Shown: positions 32,619-41,933 of the stretch, piece by piece
Position numbering within the stretch: position 1 is the stretch's first letter
Layout of the letters: each line of letters starts with the position of its first letter
Source of the DNA: Gracilaria vermiculophylla
Lineage: Eukaryota; Rhodophyta; Florideophyceae; Gracilariales; Gracilariaceae
Direction: 5' to 3'
NCBI GenBank assembly: GCA_019155205.2
Contig: JAHNZQ020000079.1
Location: 1,177,710-1,241,709 of the forward strand
DNA: 64,000 nt
Notes under the pieces: model-generated
What the model was told of the DNA's origin: nothing
Database searches by the model: none
The model's input: the letters and a program-made list of their open reading frames with translations, nothing else
Made by a program: the position numbers and the translations under genes

Positions 32619-32804
32619 CTATAAGAGAGTGACGCGTTGTTGCGGCGTTATACTGTGACACACAGTAGCTAAATGGTAGGGTGATAGGCAGAACCGACAC
32701 AGATGGCTACCCGTCGATGGATACATTAAGGCTGATAACTCGAAGGCATTTCGGAGCCAGAAGGTGCTTGTCTTTGCTAGGTAAGGGGAGAGGAGCCCGC
32801 GCAC
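32619..32804 (-). pseudogene. B1 gag C-terminus with CCHC zinc knuckle
   Basis: HLCRFCLSPYHLATVC contains an exact CX2CX4HX4C knuckle, the RNA-binding element of gag. The preceding TFWLRNAFE resembles IFWSSAFWD in B2. The rest of gag is not found to the right, where a solo LTR begins at 33061. Confidence 0.65.
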
Positions 32805-32960
32805 CTTTCTAAGTTATGGACTCCCTACAGTCCCTCCACATGGCTACAGTACCGCAATGGACCAACCTGGCACGCTGCTTACTATAGCGGGCTTACAGTA
32901 ATTAAAATATACCCTTTCTATTTGGTCGCTACTGATTGGTTTTTGAATTTTGTTTAAACG
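32740..32960. repeat. Diverged dispersed repeat, copy 3 of 3
   Basis: This is the best-preserved of the three copies (others at 9700 and 29310). Its left part overlaps the B1 gag reading, so the repeat may be gag-derived rather than an LTR. Confidence 0.4.
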
Positions 32961-33060
32961 GCAACGGCGTATGAAAGACCAGTGCGTTGTTCGCTCACTG
33001 TACTACATTCTGGCACGTTTCCTATTGCAGCGCGCGGAAATCAATTAAAATCTACACTTA

Positions 33061-33555
33061 TGTTAGAACACAGGGTCAATGGTTGAGAACGTGAACGATG
33101 GTGACCAGCCGAGGAGAAGTCGGCGGGTCGACCAGGGTTTATATAGAGAATCAGACCTTCAAAAACGAGGCCACAATAAATGATTTATACGGTACCCCTT
33201 TAGATGCACTACCTATGAAACATCTTATGGCCAGCTATGCAAAGTCGAAACGAATGTCCTTAATGGGACAATTTTTCTTTCCAAGATGCTTCTAGAACAT
33301 TCCGTCGTGGACACGATTCGGATGCTTACATTGACGACAAGAGTGCCAATAGGTTCTTGTAAGGCTTCTGACTTCAAACATAGCATGATGACATGGATTG
33401 TCAAACGTGGTTGTAAAGCCTGTTTAGGGCAAACAACACATCGAATCAAACTGCAATTTCACAAGGAATACATCCAGGCTACGTAAACCATAAAAATTCA
33501 AGTCTATTACTCATGGTGCATATAAGAAAAGCATAAAACAATGTAAATCCTAACA
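33061..33555 (+). mobile_element. Solo LTR, family C, copy 1
   Basis: This 495-bp LTR starts TGTTAGAACAC and ends AATCCTAACA (terminal TGTTAG/CTAACA). It is flanked by a perfect ACTTA duplication (33056-33060 and 33556-33560). A second copy of the same length lies at 46751-47245 in reverse. The internal part of the element has been lost, presumably by LTR-LTR recombination. Confidence 0.93.
33138..33147 (+). promoter_or_regulatory. TATA box of LTR family C
   Basis: TTTATATAGA lies about 80 bp into the LTR and is conserved in the second copy (TATATAAA on the opposite strand at 47161-47168). An AATAAA lies downstream near 33173. Confidence 0.55.
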
Positions 33556-35059
33556 ACTTAGTTCTTAGACTACGGCAACTAACTACTTTTGATGTCGTAA
33601 TGGTCACGTCGCATGACAAACAAATCTGTATTTCGCTCACTGCGATACATCTGTTGCTCGCCAAGAAAAGTAGCCGAAACTCTAATTTCCTCTCGTTCTG
33701 ATTGCCAAATCTTTTTAAAGAATCAAAAGAAATATAACATGCGTAACCGAAAACCAAGTAGCAAAATATTGGCACCGACAGTGAAATAAGCGTAACGTAG
33801 GGCCACACAAACCTCAAGTATGTCTGCAAGAGAGCTCTTAAACTCTCTTTTCTTACCAGTTTCCGTCCATCAAGTGTAACAAAATTTGAAAAAGACAAGA
33901 ATTTAATATAAAATTCAATGAGAACGGAATTAATGATGACAGAACTTCAGTGAGAAAGAAAGCTTTTGGCTAGCAATATCATAAAACGTTTGTAGAGGAA
34001 TGGAGAAAAATAAAATTTTCGGGTAGTAGAACATTTATCTTTGCTGGTCCGGACAGATTCAAATACTATTGAAACGATATCAGTAAAAAGAATGTTACAT
34101 ATTCAAAAAGAAAAGCATGGTGCAGATTTTATCATTTTATGCGAGGCCTGTGTTCTATGAGTTAAGGAAAGTGGTATTTTGCAAAGATATCGCAACACAA
34201 TGAGTGGAGTACCTCATGGTTTTGGCATACGTCATGATCATTTTGACAAAAGTCAAAACTTATTATTACCGACTAAGTAAAACTAGCAGTTATTTATTGA
34301 TGCTGGCACCTTGCATAAAGAAGCGTGCCGGCAACCATTACTGCTGACATTATCACCACGTGGTTCTGTGGCAGAGACTCAAAATTGCACACCATACATA
34401 GAGAGGTGTATGAGCTTCTGCTCCAATACAAAGTAAAGATGAGCACCTTTTGGTTCGTTTTCGACGCCTGTGGTTTCTGCAGCCGACCACAAGAGTAGCC
34501 AGCTATACCAACAGGTTTCACTGACACGCAAGCGCTTCTCATGGTACCAGAAATCGGTTGCAGTAAATCTGAGGGTCATCCTGTGCGTACAGCAGTACCA
34601 GTGCTACCATTAGCATTATACGTACCGTTTGATCTTTTCTTCTATAATGGCCACTTCTGCGCTCCCTAGACCAGGTGCTCCGTTTATGGGTACGGAATTG
34701 TTTTGTGTGTGTCTCTTGCTGTGCCACAGATAATAAAGATTTTAAATACTTTGTAATACTTGAGAACAAAGTGATGCCCTTCGCCAGTTCCACGTTGGAA
34801 ATATCGTTTAAAGTTCACCAACACAGTTCTCCTATCCACTACCTCGTTTAGGATCTAAAGTGGTTAGAATATCGCCATAATGATGTGGGTTTTGGCTGGC
34901 CAAGTCGCCGGTCCTAAATAGGATGGAAAAAGTTTTAGGACTATCAACACGGGGATTTTACGCCAATAAGCGCCATTTTTAGAAGGTTTGCAAAGCATTT
35001 TGAGGTTGTGGTACATTATTGAAACAAGCTGAGAAATGAGAACCTGGAGACGCTGTATA
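33556..35059. other. AT-rich interval, no recognisable gene
   Basis: The longest frame (minus strand, 33898-33479, 139 codons) has a hydrophobic segment but runs into the solo LTR at its 3' end and shows no known motif. Frames at 34294-34793 are likewise unrecognised. This could be unique host DNA or very old repeats. Confidence 0.4.
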
Positions 35060-36230
35060 CAGTCTTTTTCAAATTCATATCACGTTGGTGTCAAAGAAAA
35101 ATGATCGTGAATTTGATACTATACGCGTACAAAGTCAAATTTTAAAATATATTCAAGTCTAAAAATGGTTTCAAAAATATAACATTTTAATCAACTTTGA
35201 GTCTCTGTTGGCGCCTCAGAAACTAATTTTTCCAACGTTTTGCCTAATAACACTAAAGCAGCGTTTAGAAATTGAATAAATGTAGCCATAATTGTCGAAG
35301 TTGAAATATTGCCCCGTAAATTCTTAATATAGTTTTTTAAATAAAAAACTGAGCTAAACGGCCTTCCATGGCCATAACCTGTTATTGAGAATTACTCCCA
35401 TATGTTTTCAATGGGATTGAAGTCCGGTGAGCGAGCTGGCCATTACATCACCCTTGTGGTTGCTTCTTGTAGCTAGTCTGACATCAACTTCAATTTGTGA
35501 ACCGGTGCATTATTATGTTCAAAAATAAAAACTTTTCCGTGTACACAATATCCATAACGTGGCATATAGCTATAAAGAACTTCTTGGTAGCAATTCGAGT
35601 TCTAGTTGCCATCAATAGATGTAATATATGTTTATCCAATTCAGAACCACCTCCACAGTGTTATGTCCAAAACTTAAGAGCATTGTTTTCTAAGATCATT
35701 CCAATAAAATTTATAAAAATCCGGACCACCAAAGCTGAACTTTCATTCCTCGTAAAAAATGACTGTGTCCCATTGACCTTTACGGTACGTCGTGTTTGCA
35801 AACCAAGATATCCTTTTATTTTTATGATGATCTTCCATAAGAAGTACTGTTTCATTTTCTTATAATTAAACAATTTCTTCTTATAGATTTCACACCATAC
35901 TGTTGATTTAGATACATTGAGGTTGATGTTTTGCATTTTCTTCACGGAAATCTTCATGCACACAGTTACTGTTCTGTAATGCGTTTATCTGTAGGGCTGG
36001 GAAGTTGCGGATCCCCCGCAGTAAAATGTATTCCATAGATTGCTGGAATTGTAAGAAAACGGAGAATTGTGACCGTGGGACGGTTCGAATGTCGGCCATT
36101 TTTAGCATACAATGTTCCATCAGCTTTCAACTGTACTATTTAAAGATATTTGGAGCGCAAAAGAGGAGACCTGCGAGCCATATTGATGGATGCTATTGAT
36201 ATAGTGTTAGGATTATGAACCGAATTTTAC
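35060..36230 (-). mobile_element. Tc1-like element F, decayed
   Basis: The left end is CAGTCTTTTTCAAATTCATA after TA (35058-35059). On the minus strand an N-terminal HTH region (from about 36200) leads to a catalytic region ending in WPARSPDFNPIENIWE near 35410-35440, the third acidic block with its Glu intact. An ARRSPLLRSKYL-type start near 36185 matches the fragment at 38280-38627, which marks a second subfamily. Stops and frameshifts are frequent. Confidence 0.8.
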
Positions 36231-36235
36231 TTATA

Positions 36236-36990
36236 TGTGAAATGCGCGCCATTTTTCCGGGGCATTTCCGTATACATACTTACACTGGAAAGCCCGAGAC
36301 AGAAGGCTGATACGATTAAGTCCCGCGCAAGCAGCCGGTGGCACGGAAATCTCTTGGTAGGACCTGTGCCTGGGACAGTGCATGGGTGGTGGCCCAAGTG
36401 GTCGGGTATTTATTTATTTATATTTTTCCCATTTATTCATTAGCTATACATTCTTAAGGGCGCTGGCGTCACCGCCGCCGCTCTCAGTAAAAGTTAACGA
36501 AGGTCCGGGATCTGATCCTTTCGCCGACGTCGGTATTTGCCACTCATGAGGGATGTTTCGTAGCGTACGGTTGCTCATCCGCCTCGTTAGCTGAGAGCGC
36601 CCATACATGGGGATCTTACCAGTCTCACTGTGCTCGCTCCTTGTACAAGGATCTTTTCGGTTTGCCATTGTTTGCTTTACGGCCACCTCCCTTTTTCCCA
36701 ATATGGCGGTACATTTTCTACCTTGTGGATCTAGCGATCCGCGCTTTGCCTTTCTTTCCCATCTTTTCCCTCCAAAGAGGAACCCTAGACTCATACATCC
36801 ACCTAATGGGGATCTTTTCTATATCTCTTTCGCCAGATGCTGCCGGCGCAACCTCGGTCGTACACCCGACATTGTCTTGCGGCACCCTCGAGAGGTCTCT
36901 ACCGCCGAACAACTTCTGCAGAGAAAGATTCAGACATCTCCGTGTGCTTATATCGCTTGCAGGCTATTACACCACAATATAGTATGCATA
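36236..36990 (-). repeat. Retroposon-like repeat R, copy 1
   Basis: It aligns with 45640-46330 over about 600 bp. Both contain a TTTA microsatellite at the left (36405-36425 here) and conserved words such as GTCGGTATTTGCC, GTTGCTCATCCGCC and GCTGAGAGCGCC. The TAAA run on the minus strand suggests a SINE or a 5'-truncated LINE in minus orientation. A 116-codon minus frame (36794-36444) is not recognised. Confidence 0.65.
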
Positions 36991-37009
36991 AGTCACACCA
37001 CAGTCCTAC

Positions 37010-37054
37010 TTTGGTCCATTTTTTAGACGTGATATAAATTCGAACTGGACTGTA
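37010..37054 (-). repeat. Isolated Tc1 terminal repeat
   Basis: TTTGGTCCATTTTTTAGACGTGATATAAATTCGAACTGGACTG ends at TA 37053-37054 and resembles the right terminal repeat of copy A. It is the leftover end of another Tc1 element abutting element E. Confidence 0.5.
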
Positions 37055-38270
37055 CAGTACGTTTTAAATGTATAAAACAAGGCAAAAGCACGCAAAACTA
37101 TGGATTTTTGCCTACTGTAGCCCCCCTTTCTCCGTAGAAAACCTCAAAAACGTGTTTGAAAAAGATGGGACATTCCGGAAAATAGGCCACCACAGATATG
37201 ACGAGAAAAAGTCCTCTTTCGCTTTCGAAACAACACCCAATCCTTTTGTATAAAGGTGGAAAACACAACGTTTTCAATATTGCTGAAAACCTTGGTCGTT
37301 CGCGGCACGTTATAGCATCTTTTCAAAATCAAATTCAACAATATACAGATCTACACGTTCCACAGGGCGCCCAAAATTTTTACAGGCGGCTCATAGGATG
37401 CGTATTGAACAGAGCCTATCGCTAAAAAAACTCCTCGTGTACAAAAAAACCGCAAAAAAGTGCCGATCAAAGGGTCAAAAACAAAGGTATGGCGGACAAT
37501 CAAACAAAAACATTTATATCAATTTCTCAACATGAAGAAAACATTCGCTTTTCGGAACCACCGTAAAGCAAATCGCGTTGCACGTTGTGCTCAGAGGGCT
37601 TGCTGAAAAAATAAATGGAAACATGTTATAATCTTGGATGAAAAGGATTGCAGGTGAGACGGTCCAGGTTGCTTTACCTATCTTTGGCATGATCTAAGAA
37701 AAGAGAAGAAAATTTTCACATCCTGATATTTAACTGCGACTTTTGTTATGGTTTGGGCTGGAATATCTAGAAAAAGCACAATGAATATTGCTTTTTTACA
37801 GGTAACATGAACTCGTAGGTTATCAAAATATTCTATACAAATTTTGTTGCCACTTGCTTGCTGCGTGCATTAAAGCAATTTTGTTTTTCAGAAAGACATT
37901 GCTACTATACATACTTTAATTATATACTCATGAGAGATTGATTCTCTGAGTTTGGTGTAAATTTCATGCAGTGGTCGACGCCATCAGCGGATTTCAACTC
38001 TATTGAAAATGTCTGGGGTGTAATAGCTAGTATGATTTAATACAGTTTTTGGTTTACAAACGTGTATTGAAAATTGCTGGAAAACTATAGATATTTCAAG
38101 TATCGATTCTTACATAGATTTGATGCCAAAGCATTGCATTAGATTAATACAGCAAAAAGGTGCACAAATCATTTATTGAACAAGAGATAATATCTTATAT
38201 CGTTTTTTTCTTATGGTTATCTTCTGAAAAAAATGTTTTAATCATTTATTTAGACTTGAACAATTTTTTT
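37055..38270 (+). mobile_element. Tc1-like element E, decayed
   Basis: It begins CAGTACGTTTTAAATGTATA after TA. The plus strand shows an HTH region (about 37200-37420) and catalytic blocks FVMVWAGISRKS (near 37742) and PSADFNSIENVWG (near 37985), with the Glu retained. Many stops are present and no intact frame remains. The right end is uncertain where it meets the reversed fragment at 38280. Confidence 0.75.
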
Positions 38271-38279
38271 AATGATTAT

Positions 38280-38627
38280 ATGTCAAATTGTTGATTCAGA
38301 AACATTGAGGTCTAAGGTTTTTGCAACTGTTTTGCATGAATCTCTTCTATTACACAGTTTCCGTTTTCTAACACGTTTATTTTCAGGACTTGAGAGGTGT
38401 AAACGCCTTGTAAATGGTTTTGTTCTCCAGGTTGCCGGATGTTTTAGGATACGGGGAGTTGTGACTGGATAACGTTTTAAAAGTCGGCAAATTTCGACAT
38501 ATAATTTTCTATCAACTTTTAGTTGTATGATTTTAAGCTGTTCGGAGCGCGAAAGAGGAGAACGTCGATCCATTACGATGGATGTTCATGATGTAGTGTG
38601 ATAATTATGAAACGGTTTTTACTTATA
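38280..38627 (-). mobile_element. Tc1-like element F, 5' fragment
   Basis: The 96-codon minus frame 38573-38283 starts MDRRSPLSRSEQLKIIQLK and ends in a second helix-turn-helix (VAKTLDLNVSESTI). It is the N-terminal DNA-binding half of a Tc1 transposase. The catalytic half is missing. Its outer end is the TA used by the element that starts at 38628. Confidence 0.75.
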
Positions 38628-39903
38628 CAGTGCATTTCAAAAACATATTACCACTCAAAAGTGCGCCAAAACTGTACTGTAGACTAGATTTTGCACATAG
38701 TCTATGTAGAATCGTCTCAAAAAGATATGTACACCGCCTTCTTTCTAATAAAAATGGCTCGAGGTCCGCCACTTTCCAAGCAAGAACAGCTTCTAATCGT
38801 TACGTTAAACGCCGAGAAACATTCTAACAGTGCTATCGCTAAAAACTTGAAGCGTTCTAGGGTCACAACAGCTGCTTTTCTCCAAATTCCGACTCTTTAT
38901 GGATTAAAATGATCTTTTGGACGCCCTAAGAAGCTCAGCGCAGCAAATAAAAAAGGAAGTAAAAGAGAATTATGCAAAAGAAAAGTATCGTGCAAAAAAA
39001 TTGGAATAAATCTCAAACTCAACGTTTCTAAATCACATATATGGAGGCAGATAAACAGCACAAATTTGTTTAAATATAAACAAATGAAAAAAACTTTCTT
39101 TCTCCAAGACCATCACAAGCAAAAGAGGATTGACGGGTGTGCTGGAAAACCCTACTGGAAAAAGGAATGGAAACATTTTATTTTTACTGATGAAAAAAAG
39201 TTCACTTTGGACGGACCAGATTGCTACAAATATTATTAGCACGATCTTCGTAAGGAACGTTATGAATTTTATACCAGGCACTCTGGTGGAGGCTCTGTAA
39301 TGGTCTGGGGGGACATTTCTAAAAAAGTTCTAACGGAAATTGCCTTCATTGAAACGAACATGAATGCAGAAAAATATCAAAAAGTTCTATACAACTATTT
39401 GCTACTTTTTGGTTTATGTTTCCATGAAGAAATTTTCATTTTTCAACAGGATAATGCGCCTGTACACAATGCATCTTTAATCAAAAATTTGCTACAGGAG
39501 TCTGTGGTATCTGTTTTAGAGTTGCCAGCACGCTCACCAGATTTGAACCCAATCAAAAACATTTGGGGACTGCTGGCAAGGATGGTTTATGCGCATGGAA
39601 GGCAATTTCAGACAGTTTTTCAACTCAACTGTATTAAAAATTGCTGGAAGTCTATAACAGTTTCAACTGTGTAAACGTACATCAATTCGATGCCGAAACG
39701 CTGCATTAGCGTTATACTGCAAAACGGATGCAAAATAAACTATTGACCGTCGCGCAGTGAAAATTTGTTATTGATGATCATATGTTTTTGAAACGTTTTT
39801 TTGACTTCACTTTTTTCTGAAACCTATTTTTGTAGGCGTACAGTATACATTTGTTCGTTTTTTTGAGATTTCACAGCATGTCGTATGTTTTTGAAACAGT
39901 CGG
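38628..39903 (+). mobile_element. Tc1 element, full length, copy at 38.6 kb
   Basis: This 1276-bp element lies between TA 38626-38627 and TA 39904-39905, close in sequence to 6352-7631. The terminal repeat CAGTGCATTTCAAAAACATA and the closing TATGTTTTTGAAACAGTCGG are clear. Confidence 0.9.
38754..39674 (+). pseudogene. Tc1 transposase of the 38.6-kb copy
   Basis: The ATG at 38754 gives MARGPPLSKQEQLLIV. Frame breaks follow near 38910-39080 and there is a TAG at about 39238. The C-terminal 124 codons (39300-39674) are open and carry IFQQDNAPVHNA with the second Asp at 39450. Exactly 34 residues later, SPDLNPIKNIWG has Lys (AAA 39555-39557) where the family has the catalytic Glu. The first Asp block FTDEKKFTLDGPD is present near 39181. 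The Lys alone would abolish catalysis. Confidence 0.85.
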
Positions 39904-39930
39904 TATGTTCTGCAAAAGGCGCACTGCAGT

Positions 39931-39979
39931 AATACTTTGGCGTGTTTTTTAGGCGTGATATGATTTTGAAACGCACTGT
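39931..39979 (-). repeat. Isolated Tc1 terminal repeat
   Basis: The stretch GTAATACTTTGG... to ...TTTTGAAACGCACTGTA matches the copy A right terminal repeat. The following bases 39982-40010 resemble the inner part of another copy, so small Tc1 ends are stacked here. Confidence 0.55.
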
Positions 39980-40249
39980 ACCTTATTACCCCTAAAACGT
40001 GCGCCACAACTGTACAGTGCGCGTCAAAAGTATGCGCCTCAGATAAAAAGGAATAGATAAAACACCTCAAACTAGCATAAAGGTGAAGCTGTTTAAAACT
40101 TGTTTTGAATGAAACGAATCAAGTACAGAAATGAGAAGTACTTCTCATGCAATTTATAAAAACGAAAAGAATATGAAAATAATATAAGATCGAGACAGTT
40201 TTGCTACTGTTTGCGCGAAACAAAGACAGTAACATTTTTTTTATTTATC

Positions 40250-41097
40250 GTGCACACCCTCTTAAAGTGCAAAGCCCTTCCGGGGGATTTCTCACGACTT
40301 AGTCGGTACTTGCACTCCGAAGAGGTATGGTTATTTTGTGAAGGTTACCGCAGCGGTTGCCCGCTGAGGTGCACGCCGGACTGCCGGGTATCACACGTGG
40401 GTACAGTAGGGGTGCATGGCATTGCTGGACAAATTAGATATTTTACTCAGATAATTTTGGGCGGCGAGCCCTACTGTCAGGGTGGCGCGCCGACTACAGT
40501 GTATATACCCCGCTACGGCGGCTGCCCAGTAAACCCTATTACGGCCACCAAAAGGGTCGTGGCTCTGAACTTTTCCGCCTCCGGCGTCGCTTACCGCTGC
40601 TGCGTGTTAGTACCCGTGTGCACGGCAGTTCATCCTCCCTCGAGACTTAGAGAGTGTCACCACAACTTGTGTCTATCCCTTACCGACATTGTCGTGTACT
40701 CGCCCCAGTATTGAGTCCTGTTTTTGTTGCTCTTTTCGTCACGTACCCACACACCAGTGGACACGCTGTCGCTCCGGGTACCTACCGTACCCTTCACTGT
40801 TGCTCGCTCGCGGGACTCCGTACCGATTACTCGTGGTTCCTGCCACTTTGCATTGGAGGAATCTCAGACTCAACACTCTAGGTAACTGCCTGAAGGGATG
40901 CCCTCGATCTTACAAACCGGCTTCGCCGTGGCACGCCCAGAGTGGCTTTGTTTGCTTTGCTACCCTAAAAGGGGAAGATTCCGAACGTCTTTGTGGTGTT
41001 TTCCCGCCTCCGGCTTTGCACTACACCTCTGGCCATACTCTCTGGGCTTCCGTTTCCGTCACAGATTACTGCAAACCTTTACCCATTCCTCTTGGGC
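40250..41097. other. GC-rich insert of unknown type in element D
   Basis: This block is much richer in GC than its surroundings. It lies just before the transposase start of element D and is preceded by a T-rich TTTATTTA run. Frames are open on the plus strand (40211-40714, 40689-41105), but their proteins, rich in Cys, Ser and Pro, have no recognisable motif. It could be a SINE, a truncated LINE or captured host DNA. No second copy was noticed in the window. Confidence 0.45.
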
Positions 41098-41100
41098 CTT

Positions 41101-41722
41101 TCTGACGAATGCAGAAAAAGATACGATTAAAGCTCTTCATGGACAAAACCTATCGCATCAGAAGATTGTTGCAGCTATCAAAAGGTTTAAAATAGTTGTT
41201 ACAAATTACCTAGAAACGTGTAAAACGTTTGAAATGAAAACTAGAAACGGTATACCTCAAAAACTCACAGTCGAACAGAATTGAAAGCTCATTACTGAAG
41301 CTAAACTACCGTAGAGAGTAATCTTTTGCTCTTACATAATCTTCCAGCTTTCCATACCTGGTTCTACTATCTGTCGTGCGCTTGAAGACAAAAAACCATT
41401 TTTTGTAAAGGAAACTGAACCACGCTTTCTTTTTAACGCCAAATCATAAAAGCTCTCGTCTGAATTGGGCTGTAGGATACGTTATTTAGAGATTTTTGCA
41501 TTGGCTCAAAATAATATTTTTTTCTGAAGAGAAAAATTTTAATTTAGACGTCCTTGATGTGTTTTCGTTTTATTGAAATGCAACGGGTTCTCACTAGCGT
41601 TTGTTTTATAAATGTCAGGAAAAAGGTGTCGGTCTTATGGTTTAGGGCATTGTTTTTATTTGTGTAGAGGTCCCCTGGTAGTTTAGACCAGAAATCAGGA
41701 CTCCACAATCTTTACGAGGCTC
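41101..41722 (+). pseudogene. Element D transposase, N-terminal half
   Basis: TNAEKDTIKALHGQNLSHQK starts a homeodomain-like helix-turn-helix, followed by a second HTH region (NGIPQKLTVEQN). Broken frames then give a FFSEEKNF-like first-Asp block near 41520 (D read as E here). The reading is cut at 41722 by the copia insertion. Several stops are present. Confidence 0.7.
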
Positions 41723-41933
41723 TGTTGGAGAGGAACAAGTGAGGTGAAAACAAGACGAGGTGAGTTGAGGACTGCAGGTGTCAGGCAATGGGCACAGAAG
41801 TCTTCGCTTTATAAATGCGGAGGAACGCACGTGAGCATAAGGTTGTCTATGCTCACGTAAAAGAAAGTCTCGTAATCTATTACAAATACAAACTATAAAA
41901 AAAACATAGTTCAAACATTCAAAGTCACTGAGA
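41723..41933 (-). repeat. 3' LTR of copia element
   Basis: This 211-bp LTR reads TGTTGGAGAGG...GTCACTGAGA on the plus strand and matches 44480-44686. Confidence 0.85.

Larger units (their letters stand above)
11430..32804 (-). mobile_element. B1: old chromovirus-like Ty3/gypsy element, split by Gypsy-1
   Basis: The polyprotein order on the minus strand is gag zinc knuckle (32650-32705), protease (32352-31876), RT (about 31080-30800), RNase H/integrase linker (30114-29779) and pol tail (25683-25372). Each segment aligns by eye to B2 (48780-60340). An antisense frame on the plus strand occupies the other end (11702-12523 and 23528 onward). Gypsy-1 sits between these two parts with a perfect CTCTC duplication. 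The integrase region is expanded or interrupted, for example by a foreign gag at 27471-28048. The LTRs are not identified, so the limits are approximate. Confidence 0.7.

Noticed and set aside
33479..33898. Hydrophobic 139-codon ORF as a membrane protein gene
   Set aside because: Its last 26 or so codons lie in a solo LTR that inserted later, and AT-rich DNA easily gives hydrophobic frames.
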